Assembly (NCBI GenBank): GCA_020832465.1
Contig: JAFIER010000263.1
Location: 1 to 48,434 of the forward strand
DNA: 48,434 nt
Source of the DNA: Bernardetiaceae bacterium
GTDB lineage: Bacteria; Bacteroidota; Bacteroidia; Cytophagales; Bernardetiaceae
Direction of reading: 5' to 3'
Shown: positions 1 to 8,557 of the stretch, piece by piece
How the letters are laid out: every line of letters starts with the position of its first letter
Numbering within the stretch: the stretch's first letter is position 1
Made by a program: the position numbers and the translations under genes
Notes under the pieces: model-generated
Told to the model about the DNA's origin: nothing
Database searches by the model: none
The model's input: only the letters and a program-made list of their open reading frames with translations

Positions 1-147
1 TTTGGCTTCAAATCTAAAAAAGAGGGATAATAAGCTAAATATGGAGCAGTTTTGATAACTAAAAACTTAGTATATAAAGTTTTGAAGCTCAAGTATCAAA
101 ATGAACCTAAAAACCTAATTTTGACTTTTTACACAACCCCAGTTTTG

Positions 148-188
148 AGCTCCCCTCCTAAGATTAGGAGGGGCTGGGGGTGGTTGAA
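148..188. repeat. 41-bp repeat C, copy 1
   Basis: A 41-bp segment with an internal GC-rich inverted repeat (CCCCTCCTAA / TTAGGAGGGG) and the tail GGGGGTGGTTGAA. An identical 41-bp copy lies at 36942-36982. It sits in the 612-base gap at the left edge; apart from this repeat and the terminator at 509-540 I see nothing convincing there. Function unknown; it looks like a dispersed intergenic element. Confidence 0.8.
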
Positions 189-508
189 GGCTACATCTAA
201 GAGGTAGAATTTTATTTTAACATAGTTTTTTAAACAGCTTCAATAGCATTGCCACAATAGCTATCATACAAATAGATAGCAAGTTAAACTTTTTATAAGT
301 CATTTTTGATAAAGATTTTAATGAGATGGTAAAAAGATGGTAAAAAAAATTATGACAAACAAACTTTTAGATGCGCATTTATAAGGTTTGACTTTACAAA
401 AGTAAGTGCAAAATATATTAGAAACAAATAAAGCATAAAAAAAAACACTTTTTTTAAAAATAATGCAATTTTTTATTAGAATAATACTATTTGTTTAACA
501 ATTACAAA

Positions 509-540
509 AAAAGCCACTTCTCAAATAAGAAGTGGCTTTT
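509..540 (-). terminator. Intrinsic terminator downstream of glnN
   Basis: A perfect 13-bp stem AAAAGCCACTTCT / AGAAGTGGCTTTT with a 6-base loop, about 70 bases past the glnN stop. Read on the minus strand the stem runs into a T-rich stretch. An A-run on the other side means it could also work on the plus strand. Confidence 0.8.
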
Positions 541-612
541 GCATACAACTAAAATATGTTTGTTTTACACAAACACAAACACAACAATCATAAAAAGCAC
601 TAGTGCTTAGTT

Positions 613-2796
613 TTAACGTACAAATAGTAATTCTCGATATTTAGGTAATGACCATAACTCGTCATCTATCAAAATTTCGAGTTTATCTACACTCTTACGT
701 ACAATTTCAAAATAAGGTTTTACTTTTTTGCAATAATCTTCAGCCGCTTCTCTGACCTCAAATTCGTTGGCTTTTTTGCGTGCTTTAACCATTTCCCTTA
801 CATTTTCAGTAATGATGCCAACGTGCTTGCTTATTCTTCGGATAGTATCGAGAGGCATTTTTGCTTCTTCTTCTAATCCGAGTTCTTTCATGCCTTTTAC
901 GGTTTGTATAAGGCGTTGTTGGTATTTGATAGCATTAGGCACGGCATGATTCATTGCCAAATCTCCTAATACTCTGGATTCAATTTGCAATTGCATCAAA
1001 TATTTTTCCATTTCTATCTCATGGCGTGCTTCAATTTCGGGTTTTGTCAGGATATTATGCCGTTCGAAAAGTGCAATAGCTTCAGGCTTGAGGTATTGGT
1101 CTAAGGCTTCAGGCGTATTTCGGATATTGGATAATCCTCTTTTAGCGGCTTCTTCTGCCCACTCTGCGCTGTAGTTATTTCCTTCAAAGCGAATATCTTT
1201 AGATGTTTTGATATACTCTCTGAGTACGTTCGTGATAGCAATTTCGCGTTTTTCACCTTTTTCAACACGTGCATCTACTTCTTCTTTAAATGCTATAAGT
1301 TGGTCGGCTACTATAGTATTGAGCACTGTCATAGGTGTGGCGTTGTTGGCAGAAGAGCCAACGGCACGTACTTCAAACTTATTGCCTGTAAAGGCAAAAG
1401 GAGAGGTACGGTTTCTGTCTGTATTATCGAGTAAAATAGCAGGGATTTTATCCAATCCGAGTTTCATATACATATTTTCACCTTTATCTATCGAGACATC
1501 AGCATTATTCTCAAGTGCATCTAATACTGCCGAGAGCTGTTGCCCAATAAATACAGAAATAATAGCAGGCGGTGCTTCGTTTGCACCCAATCGATAATCG
1601 TTTCCATCAGAAGCAATAGAAGCACGTACTAAGTCTGAATGCGTATGTACGGCTTTGATTGTATTGACAAAAAAGGTCAGGAACTGCAAATTATCTTTGG
1701 GTTTTGTACTCGGTGCAAGTAAGTTTTTACCCGTATCTGTAGCAAGTGCCCAGTTGTTGTGCTTACCGCTACCATTGACACCTGCAAAGGGTTTTTCGTG
1801 AAAAAGTACACAAAAATTGTGGTCATTTGCAATGCGTGTCATCAAATCCATAAGTAATAGGTTATGGTCGACGGCAACGTTCATATCTTCAAAAATAGGT
1901 GCACATTCGTACTGCCCTGGCGCTACTTCATTGTGCCTTGTCGTAATCGGAATGCCGAGCTGTAAGGCTTGCATTTCGAAGGCTTGCATAAAGGCTTTTA
2001 CGCGAGGCGGGATAGATCCAAAATAGTGGTCGCTGAGCTGCTGCCCACGTGCGGGTGAGTGTCCAAAGAGTGTGCGCCCACAAAGCACTAAATCTGGTCG
2101 TGCGTTGAAAAGTGCTTTATCTACTAAGAAAAACTCTTGCTCTGCACCCAAAGTTGCTGATACGCGTTTTACATTTTTATCAAAAAATTGGCATACAGCC
2201 GTAGCGGCTTGGTTGATAGCCTCTACGGACTTGAGCAAAGGTGTTTTGTGGTCTAAGGCTTGCCCTGTATAAGCTACAAAAACAGAGGGGATACAAAGTG
2301 TAATACCACCACCACTTTTAAGTAAGAAAGCGGGTGATGTGGGGTCCCAAGCGGTATAACCTCTTGCTTCAAAGGTATTTCGCAGACCGCCACTTGGAAA
2401 TGAAGAGGCATCGGGCTCTTGCTGTACGAGCATTGTTCCCTTAAACTCTTCTATGGCTTTGCCACTGCCATCTAATCTAAAAAAAGCATCGTGCTTCTCG
2501 GCAGTAGTGCCGCGTAAGGGTTGAAACCAGTGTGTATAGTGCGTTGCACCGTGCTCAATGGCCCAACTTTTGAGTGCAGAAGCGACCGCATCGGCGAGCT
2601 GTCCATCTATACGCTCACCTCTTCGGATAGCCAAATTAAGTCTTTTATAAGTATCGGAGGCTAAATAGCTGCGCATGGCTTCTTTGCCAAACACACTTTT
2701 GCCGTAGTAGTCAGATATTTTTTTTGCCGGTGGGGTTACATCTATTTGCGTCCGGCTTTGCGCAACCTTTAAAGCATCAAAACGAATACGAGCCAT
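613..2796 (-). CDS. glnN: Type III glutamine synthetase (GlnN)
   Basis: Cytoplasmic ATP-dependent ligation of ammonium to glutamate, the entry point of nitrogen assimilation. The 727-residue length matches the GSIII class of Bacteroidota, which is far longer than GSI (about 470). Class motifs are visible: GAEQEFF (217-223) with metal-binding glutamates, RHNEVAPGQYE (287-297), and the signature HEKPFAGVNGSGKHNNW (333-349). The frame is open upstream to 2973, but those 59 codons are Lys/Phe-rich and run through the promoter into a mobile repeat; the ATG at 2796 starts the conserved MARIRFDALK. The gene stands alone, with its own promoter (2836-2867) and terminator (509-540). No glnB or amtB is nearby. 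Confidence 0.96.
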   Translation of the reverse strand: MARIRFDALKVAQSRTQIDVTPPAKKISDYYGKSVFGKEAMRSYLASDTYKRLNLAIRRGERIDGQLADAVASALKSWAIEHGATHYTHWFQPLRGTTAEKHDAFFRLDGSGKAIEEFKGTMLVQQEPDASSFPSGGLRNTFEARGYTAWDPTSPAFLLKSGGGITLCIPSVFVAYTGQALDHKTPLLKSVEAINQAATAVCQFFDKNVKRVSATLGAEQEFFLVDKALFNARPDLVLCGRTLFGHSPARGQQLSDHYFGSIPPRVKAFMQAFEMQALQLGIPITTRHNEVAPGQYECAPIFEDMNVAVDHNLLLMDLMTRIANDHNFCVLFHEKPFAGVNGSGKHNNWALATDTGKNLLAPSTKPKDNLQFLTFFVNTIKAVHTHSDLVRASIASDGNDYRLGANEAPPAIISVFIGQQLSAVLDALENNADVSIDKGENMYMKLGLDKIPAILLDNTDRNRTSPFAFTGNKFEVRAVGSSANNATPMTVLNTIVADQLIAFKEEVDARVEKGEKREIAITNVLREYIKTSKDIRFEGNNYSAEWAEEAAKRGLSNIRNTPEALDQYLKPEAIALFERHNILTKPEIEARHEIEMEKYLMQLQIESRVLGDLAMNHAVPNAIKYQQRLIQTVKGMKELGLEEEAKMPLDTIRRISKHVGIITENVREMVKARKKANEFEVREAAEDYCKKVKPYFEIVRKSVDKLEILIDDELWSLPKYRELLFVR

Positions 2797-2835
2797 AATT
2801 TTCTTTTTTTTGTAAAATAGGTTTAAATTCAATAG

Positions 2836-2867
2836 CAAATATAATAAAAAAAACGATTTGTTGGCAA
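2836..2867 (-). promoter_or_regulatory. Bacteroidota-type promoter of glnN
   Basis: On the minus strand, TTG (2867-2865), a 21-base spacer, then TATATTTG (2843-2836) match the Bacteroidota sigma-A consensus (-33 TTTG, -7 TAnnTTTG). It lies 40 bases upstream of the glnN ATG. Sequence match only. Confidence 0.6.
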
Positions 2868-2937
2868 TATACCCTTGAAAATTATACTTATTTTTGAAAA
2901 AAATATATTTTTTGCGCTTTTTACCCTTAAAAAACAG

Positions 2938-3028
2938 GGTAGTCTTAAAGATGTAATGCTCAAAGTCTTTCAAAACTAACAGTTCTCAAAGAACTGTTAG
3001 TTCTAAGCATTACTTGTTATACACTACC
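2938..3028. mobile_element. Family B MITE-like element, copy B1 (91 bp)
   Basis: Begins GGTAGTC and ends ACACTACC. Inner paired blocks GTAATGCT / AGCATTAC and a central stem AACTAACAGTTCT / AGAACTGTTAGTT make most of it palindromic. It is flanked by the 7-bp direct repeat AAAACAG (2931-2937 and 3029-3035). It is nearly identical to B2 (5848-5938) and to the inverted B3 (26691-26781). Too short to code for a transposase, so presumably moved in trans. It lies in the 567-base gap between the divergent glnN and rlmD. Confidence 0.85.
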
Positions 3029-3220
3029 AAAACAGCACTCAATAAAGATGAACAGCTTAAGCAGAGGATTTATGCCTGCTTTTTGCAAGCAGTTTAGCTT
3101 ACAGCCTTAAAAAACAAATAATTGGTAGCAAAAGCATGAAAAACCATCAAAAAATGATACTTTTGTAGAGGATTGTAACACTGTAGCATAGCCTTCAGGC
3201 TGTAGCAGATTTATCGTAGA

Positions 3221-3311
3221 GTCAGATACTCCTATCTGACACAAAAATAGTTTCTCAAAATCATTATGCGGTTTTGAGAAACCGCTTCTGTCAGTTCCGA
3301 GGAACAGACAG
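3221..3311. repeat. Cluster of three hairpins upstream of rlmD
   Basis: Three consecutive inverted repeats: GTCAGATA / TATCTGAC (3221-3240), GTTTCTCAAAA / TTTTGAGAAAC (3250-3282), and CTGTCAGTTCC / GGAACAGACAG with one mismatch (3288-3311). They fill the rlmD leader region. No T-run follows, so they do not look like simple terminators. A remnant of another palindromic element or a structured leader is possible. Confidence 0.55.
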
Positions 3312-3363
3312 CAAGTAGCATTCGTAGTTTATCAAAATTGAGCAACAAAACACTCATAGAAAA

Positions 3364-4773
3364 TTGGGAAGACGACATAAAAATATCATACTCGAAGATA
3401 TAGAAATCTTAGATGTAGGTTCTGAAGGCAAATGTATTGCTAAGAGTCCGGAGGGCGCAGTTATTTTTGTAACTGGCGTAGCCCCTGGCGACCGTGTAGA
3501 TTTGCGCGTTACACGCAAAAAAAAGAGCTATATGGAGGCGCAGCCTATTGCTTTTCGCAGTTATTCACCCAAGCGGGTTACTCCTTTTTGCGAAGTTTTT
3601 GGTACTTGTGGAGGCTGCAAATGGCAACATTTGCCCTACGAAGCGCAACTTTTTTATAAAGAAAAGCAAGTATTAGATAATTTGCAACGCATCGGAAAAA
3701 CTGACTTAGGCCAGAAGCGTAGCATTTTGCCAGCCCCTCAAACTACCTATTACCGCAATAAGCTCGAGTTTACATTCTCGCCACACCGCTGGCTCAGCGA
3801 TGCTGAAATCAACTCTGATAAAGATTTTGATAGGCGTGCGCTTGGCTTTCATATTCCCGGACGTTTCGATAGATTGGTAGATATATCGCATTGCTATTTG
3901 CAAGCCGAGCCCTCCAATGAAATCCGAAATGCTTTGCGCCAATGGGCTATAGAGCAAGACCTCTCTTTTTACGATGTCAAAATTCATAAAGGACTGTTCC
4001 GAAATCTTATCATACGCACGACAAGCACTGGCGAGCTTATGGTTATCGTGCAATTTGGCCAAGATGATAAAGAAAATATTCAACGATGCCTGCAGTTTTT
4101 AGCCGAGCAATTTCCTCAAATCAATAGCCTTGCCTATATTATCAACACGAAGAAAAATGAAACTTTTCACGATTTAGAAGTGCATACTTTTGCCGGGCTA
4201 CCCTATATCACCGAAAAAATGGAAAACCTCGACTTTCGCATCAGTGCAAAGTCCTTTTTTCAAACAAACTCCGAGCAAGCACTTAGTCTTTATCGCATTG
4301 TCAGAGACTTTGCTGGGCTTACAGGCGATGAGGTAGTCTATGATTTATATACAGGTACGGGTACGATTGCCAATTTTGTGGCTGCTAAGGCATCGCAAGT
4401 CATCGGCATAGAGTACGTACCGCAAGCTATTGAAGATGCAAAAATCAATGCGCAAATCAATAAAATTGAAAATACAGCATTTTATGCAGGCGATATAAAA
4501 GACCTTTTGAATGAAGATTTTATTGCGAATAACCCTGCGCCCGATGTAATTATTACAGACCCACCCCGTGCGGGCATGCATGCTGATGTCGTGCAAACGA
4601 TTATCCAACTCTCGCCCCAGCGAATTGTCTATGTGAGTTGCAACCCAGCTACACAAGCGCGAGATTTGGCATTGCTTTCGGAGCATTATCGTGTGTGCAT
4701 TACACAGCCTGTAGATATGTTTCCGCATACGCACCACGTAGAAAACGTACTTTTGTTAGAAAAAAAATTATAA
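3364..4773 (+). CDS. rlmD: 23S rRNA m5U methyltransferase, RlmD/RumA family
   Basis: SAM-dependent methyltransferase that makes 5-methyluridine in 23S rRNA (U1939 in E. coli for RlmD). Order of parts: a TRAM-like N-terminal domain (about 1-60), four cluster cysteines C76, C82, C85 and C177 (CX5CGGC plus one) typical for the [4Fe-4S] cluster, then the methyltransferase fold with DLYTGTGT (327-334), DPPRAG (399-404) and the catalytic Cys in SCNP (C426). Length 469 is normal. The start is TTG: a stop lies at 3325-3327 with no ATG between, and the residues after TTG line up with the family N-terminus. In Bacteroidota, RlmD and RlmC-type paralogues are hard to separate by eye, so the target position is the uncertain part. 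Confidence 0.85.
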   Translation: MGRRHKNIILEDIEILDVGSEGKCIAKSPEGAVIFVTGVAPGDRVDLRVTRKKKSYMEAQPIAFRSYSPKRVTPFCEVFGTCGGCKWQHLPYEAQLFYKEKQVLDNLQRIGKTDLGQKRSILPAPQTTYYRNKLEFTFSPHRWLSDAEINSDKDFDRRALGFHIPGRFDRLVDISHCYLQAEPSNEIRNALRQWAIEQDLSFYDVKIHKGLFRNLIIRTTSTGELMVIVQFGQDDKENIQRCLQFLAEQFPQINSLAYIINTKKNETFHDLEVHTFAGLPYITEKMENLDFRISAKSFFQTNSEQALSLYRIVRDFAGLTGDEVVYDLYTGTGTIANFVAAKASQVIGIEYVPQAIEDAKINAQINKIENTAFYAGDIKDLLNEDFIANNPAPDVIITDPPRAGMHADVVQTIIQLSPQRIVYVSCNPATQARDLALLSEHYRVCITQPVDMFPHTHHVENVLLLEKKL

Positions 4774-4830
4774 CACCAAAGGCGAGCAGGCAACAGTTTT
4801 GCTAAATTAGCTTAGCAATAGCATGCGCCA

Positions 4831-4869
4831 CATAGAAATAACATTTCTCAAAGAAATGTTATTTCTATG
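4831..4869. repeat. Perfect 18-bp-arm hairpin between convergent genes
   Basis: Arms CATAGAAATAACATTTCT (4831-4848) and its exact complement (4852-4869) around a 3-base loop. It contains the window-wide AGAAATAACATTTCT core and extends palindromically into CAT/ATG flanks not seen at other copies. It sits between the stops of rlmD and the exonuclease, where it could end transcription from both sides. A partial repeat of the core follows at 4873-4897. Confidence 0.8.
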
Positions 4870-4917
4870 CCCAAAAATGTTATTTCTAATGTTATTTTAA
4901 ATCCCCTACTTTTTCAC

Positions 4918-5619
4918 CTACACGGCAATTTCAGATAATTTTTTAGTTCCTTTTGCCCTGAGCAACATCAAGAGTTTGATAAATAACTCTGCTGTGGCAA
5001 ACGTATCACCCATAGCGGTATGCTGTCCAATAATCTGAATGTCATAGCGTTCGCAGGCTGCACCGAGTGAGAGCGAATTGCGCTTTCTTTCATTGATATT
5101 TATGTTTTCTATTTTTTGCAAGACTTGAATGGTATCTATGCGTAGGTTGAGTAGTTCTATGTCGTAGTGTTTTTTGAGTAATGCGTTGATCATTTTGATG
5201 TCAAACTCTGCATAGTGAGCTACAAGTACATCAGCACCAATAAAACGCACAAACTGCTCGAGCATATCGAGCTCTTCGATACCTTCTGTAAGCTCATCGG
5301 GCAGTATTTGATGTACGACAACAGCCTGTTTTTTGCCTGTATAACTTCCTTTGACTACACACTCAAGGCTTTGCTGCACCTTTATTTTTTGATGACTTAC
5401 GGCAACAGCAGCGAGGCTTAATATGCTATCTTTTTTGGGATCTAAACCTGTAGTTTCAGTATCAAAAACAACAAATTGCGTGCGCTCTAAGTCGATATTT
5501 TTGTCTTTATGCTGGTTTGCACGTACATAATCAGCAAGCCAATCGGGCAGTTCACCCGCTTCGGCTTTTTTGAGTGCTACTTTATGCGGGTTTTGAAAAA
5601 ATGAAAACATATCAGTCAT
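4918..5619 (-). CDS. DnaQ-like 3'-5' exonuclease (DEDDh)
   Basis: A 233-residue protein of the DNA polymerase III epsilon / RNase T exonuclease superfamily. All DEDDh residues are visible: D53 and E55 in FDTETTGLD, D140 in VAHYAEFD, H200 and D205 in HTAMGD. About 45 charged residues precede the domain. It is monocistronic and convergent with rlmD. It may be an accessory repair or degradation exonuclease of the kind common in Bacteroidota rather than the replicative proofreading subunit; sequence alone does not decide this. Confidence 0.85.
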   Translation of the reverse strand: MTDMFSFFQNPHKVALKKAEAGELPDWLADYVRANQHKDKNIDLERTQFVVFDTETTGLDPKKDSILSLAAVAVSHQKIKVQQSLECVVKGSYTGKKQAVVVHQILPDELTEGIEELDMLEQFVRFIGADVLVAHYAEFDIKMINALLKKHYDIELLNLRIDTIQVLQKIENININERKRNSLSLGAACERYDIQIIGQHTAMGDTFATAELFIKLLMLLRAKGTKKLSEIAV

Positions 5620-5847
5620 GTGAATGGATAATGGTACGTAGAAATTAAGTAGCTGTGCCTAAATAGTTTAGGTTGTTATAGTTTGTAAGCATCAGCAAGT
5701 CCTAAAAACAATTAGTAAGTAATAATGCAATTTTAAGCAGCAGTGCTTTTTTATTTATTATTTCAGCAGGAGTCTATTCAGGCGCTTATGTAAATAACTA
5801 AAAATGACTGTTATTTTTGCAGCCTTACTTACTTACTTAGCTCAACG

Positions 5848-5938
5848 GGTAGTCTTAAAGATGTAATGCTCAAAGTCTTTCAAAACTAACAGTTCTCAAA
5901 GAACTGTTAGTTCTAAGCATTACTTGTTATACACTACC
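5848..5938. mobile_element. Family B MITE-like element, copy B2 (91 bp)
   Basis: Same length, orientation and nearly the same sequence as B1. It is flanked by a perfect 8-bp target duplication GCTCAACG (5840-5847 and 5939-5946). The right duplication contains the TCA that is the stop codon (TGA on the minus strand) of the receiver gene ending at 5941, so insertion happened exactly at the 3' end of that gene without changing the protein. It occupies the 321-base gap between the receiver gene and the exonuclease gene. Confidence 0.9.
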
Positions 5939-5940
5939 GC

Positions 5941-6342
5941 TCAACGCTCGGTAGGCAGTAATTTTTTAATTTTTTCAATAAGCTCTTCTTCCTCCCAAGG
6001 TTTGGCCAAGAAATCGTTTAGATTGCCCTTTTCGTAGGCTCTCCTTACGGCTGCTTCATCGGCTTGCCCAGATAGCATAATTGTAGTCATATTAGGAAAT
6101 CGTTTGTAAGCTTCAACCAGCAGCTGATCACCTCTTATATCGGGCATGAGCCAATCGCATATCATCATGACAGTTTTGACATTGCGCTGGGCTAAAAAAT
6201 CAATGGCTTCTAAAGCTTCCTCTGCACTTTCGGCAGCCTCGATGATATAAGCTGAGTAAAAAGCATCTGAAAGTTGCGATTTAAGACTTTGTAAAATGAG
6301 TCTATCATCATCTACACATATAATGGCTTTGTTTCGTCTCAT
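5941..6342 (-). CDS. Single-domain response regulator (receiver only)
   Basis: A 133-residue CheY-like receiver with no output domain. Acidic pocket D11-D13, phospho-acceptor D63 in CDWLMP, switch Ser in MLSGQ (91), and conserved Lys in AKPW (K114). It lies 46 bases downstream of a histidine kinase gene on the same strand and is the likely partner of one or more of the three upstream kinases. It closely resembles the receiver at 22535-22930 (shared SAEEALE, IDFL, DWLMP, TIMLSGQAD, KPWE), so the two signalling modules are related. The stop codon lies inside the target duplication of element B2. Without an output domain it must act through a partner protein or phosphotransfer. Confidence 0.93.
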   Translation of the reverse strand: MRRNKAIICVDDDRLILQSLKSQLSDAFYSAYIIEAAESAEEALEAIDFLAQRNVKTVMMICDWLMPDIRGDQLLVEAYKRFPNMTTIMLSGQADEAAVRRAYEKGNLNDFLAKPWEEEELIEKIKKLLPTER

Positions 6343-6388
6343 AGGTGTACTTATTAGATTTTTAGATTGATATTCTGCTTGCCTTATG

Positions 6389-8434
6389 TTATAATGGTAA
6401 TTCTATAAAAAAAGTTGTGCCTACGCCTTCTTTTGTTTCAAACCAGATATTTCCCTCGTGCTTGCGTATGATTCTTTTGCTAATATCCAAGCCTAAGCCA
6501 CTGCCCTCGCCAACTTTTTTGGTGGTAAAAAAGGGTTCGAAGATTTGGTCTTGAATGTCTTCGGGAATTCCATTCCCTGTATCTTTGATAGCTATAAGGA
6601 TACTATTTTCTGTTTGTTTTGCACTTATTGTGAGTGTGCCTTCGTCTTTCATGGCTTGTATGGCATTATGAATCAAGTTTGTCCATACTTGACTTAGCTC
6701 GTCTATGAAGCATTTGTATGCTGGAAGTGGTTCAAAGGCTCTGATGACTTCTATACCTTGTTTGAGTTGGTTGTTGTAAAGCATAAGTGTAGTCTCGATG
6801 CTATCTATGAGTGATGCTTTTTCCTTCTCCCCACTTTTATCTTGCCTTGAGAAATTTTTGAGTGCAAAAATTATTTTTCCAGCCCGCTCCGTAGCAATGA
6901 TAATATTTTCGTTGTTTGTAAAAATGCTTACCAAATGATGTAGCATTTCGATTTGTTGTAGTGCTGTTTCGGGGTTGGATATAAGCGGTTCGTAATGCAC
7001 ATTATTTTCGTGCAGATTCATCTCGACAAGTGCATCAGCGATAGCAAAGGCATCATCGGGGTGGAGCGACTCGAGCGTTTCGCTCAGGTTGTATTTATAG
7101 CTTCTTTTTTCTTTGGAAGATAGGGGTTTGTTTTGGTTTTCTAAGGCTTTTTGTAAGCATGCATTAAAGGCTGTGAGTTGCTGCTCGGATAGTTTTTGCA
7201 AAAAGTTTGGAAGTGTGGGTAGCACTTCTTGCAATGTAATGCGCACGGATTGCGACGAGGAGCGAATTGCGCCCATAGGCGTATTGATTTCGTGTGCAAT
7301 ATTTGCGACAAGCAATCCTAAGGTAGCCATTTTTTCGGATTGAATGAGCTGCGATTGTGCGGCTTCAAGGTCTGCTAAAATCTGTACTAATTCGGTATTT
7401 TGTGTGTATAGGGCACTTTGTGTGGCGTTCAACTCTTCAATATTTTGCAAAAGCTCCTCTTCGGAGGTTTGAAGTTTTTTGTTGGTATTGTCTAATTTGC
7501 GATTGGCAGCGAATGTATCTTGAATTGCCTGCTCGGCTTTATTGATAGCGGGGCGGAAAATGGCAAAACCACTAATCAGTAAGCAAACCAATATCGCAAA
7601 AAGAGAAAAAGACTCCATTTTACGCAAAAAGTCAAGTCTATTATTTACCCAAACGACTTGAGTATAGACCACTTTATTGATAAAAGGTGCAAAATGAGCC
7701 TCTACCTCAAAAAATGCCACAACCGCAGTAGCAAGTTTCTGTCTTGTTAAGTTTGTTGTATCCTGTCCATGTTGTTCACTTGTTTCTAAAAATCCATTGA
7801 CAGAGAGCACAATTTGATTTTGATAAAGCAAAAGACTATCTACCAAAACTTCAATATTTTGCTGCTCACTCAGTTGCTCAAGTGTAGCTTGTAATGCCTG
7901 ACCATTTTGTTTGAATATAGATAGCGATAGTTGCAAGCTATCCATACTTATATCATAGTTAAGCTCTGACTGTGAAAGCAATAGCATTTGCTTACTCATT
8001 CGCTCGTTGAGCAAACGCTGCTTACCTGCCATAGCAATGACATTGCCGCCTTGACTTTGCTTATCTAAAAAATTTTGTAATAAAAAATTGCCAAGTAAGA
8101 GTAAGACAGAAATAAATAAAATAATCGCAATATAACTGATGCGCAAACGACGAGTTGCTTTGAGCGATTTTTCTATGGGTACTGACATCAATTGCGATTC
8201 TGATTTTGATAACGCCTGATCCAGATATCGCCCTGCAATGCCAAAAGCAAGCCCGAGAAATATAGGGGCTGTATCTATTACATAAATCAAAGGATTTAGA
8301 CGGTGTACTTCTGCAATCATTCCCCAGCCAAGATCAAGGTCTTGAAAAAAGAGACCCTCCATCAAAATCGAAAGAATAGGAAAGGCTAAACCAAAGCCAA
8401 TACCGAATAATGTATATGATTGTGTGTTGTTCAT
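6389..8434 (-). CDS. Membrane sensor histidine kinase (PilJ/NarX-like sensor region)
   Basis: A 681-residue sensor kinase. Four membrane segments are visible at about 9-29, 49-69, 98-121 and 277-294. Between the third and fourth is a periplasmic helical domain with MAGKQRLLNERMSKQ, resembling the NarX/PilJ N-terminal type. A coiled coil (about 300-370) leads to the H-box AHEINTP with H381, then an unusually long stretch of about 110 residues before the FALKNFSRQD segment, N-box WTNLIHNAIQAM, G1 DTGNGIP, F-box FFTTKK and G2 GSGLGLDI. I chose the ATG at 8434; the frame extends 19 codons to 8491, but those come from the terminal repeat of a mobile element. The receiver gene follows 46 bases later. 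The ligand is unknown. Confidence 0.93.
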   Translation of the reverse strand: MNNTQSYTLFGIGFGLAFPILSILMEGLFFQDLDLGWGMIAEVHRLNPLIYVIDTAPIFLGLAFGIAGRYLDQALSKSESQLMSVPIEKSLKATRRLRISYIAIILFISVLLLLGNFLLQNFLDKQSQGGNVIAMAGKQRLLNERMSKQMLLLSQSELNYDISMDSLQLSLSIFKQNGQALQATLEQLSEQQNIEVLVDSLLLYQNQIVLSVNGFLETSEQHGQDTTNLTRQKLATAVVAFFEVEAHFAPFINKVVYTQVVWVNNRLDFLRKMESFSLFAILVCLLISGFAIFRPAINKAEQAIQDTFAANRKLDNTNKKLQTSEEELLQNIEELNATQSALYTQNTELVQILADLEAAQSQLIQSEKMATLGLLVANIAHEINTPMGAIRSSSQSVRITLQEVLPTLPNFLQKLSEQQLTAFNACLQKALENQNKPLSSKEKRSYKYNLSETLESLHPDDAFAIADALVEMNLHENNVHYEPLISNPETALQQIEMLHHLVSIFTNNENIIIATERAGKIIFALKNFSRQDKSGEKEKASLIDSIETTLMLYNNQLKQGIEVIRAFEPLPAYKCFIDELSQVWTNLIHNAIQAMKDEGTLTISAKQTENSILIAIKDTGNGIPEDIQDQIFEPFFTTKKVGEGSGLGLDISKRIIRKHEGNIWFETKEGVGTTFFIELPL

Positions 8435-8476
8435 TCTTGATATACTAAAACAATTAAAAAAAGTTTGACTGAGCTT

Positions 8477-8540
8477 TATACTACTATACATTTAACAGCC
8501 AGAAATAACATTTCTTTGAGAAATGTTATTTCTAAGCCTA
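8477..8540. mobile_element. Family A element, truncated copy A6
   Basis: Starts TATACTACTATACAT, as at the A3 end, then the perfect stem AGAAATAACATTTCT / AGAAATGTTATTTCT (8501-8533). The right end is lost. Near-matching 9-bp repeats ACTGAGCTT (8468-8476) and ACTCAGCTT (8541-8549) flank it (8 of 9), consistent with an old insertion. It lies between two kinase genes and overlaps the region where a promoter of the downstream kinase would be expected. Confidence 0.6.
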
Positions 8541-8557
8541 ACTCAGCTTTATCAACC

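Noticed and set aside
2797-2973. 59-codon N-terminal extension of glnN
   Set aside because: Lys/Phe-rich, absent from the family, contains the promoter and enters element B1.
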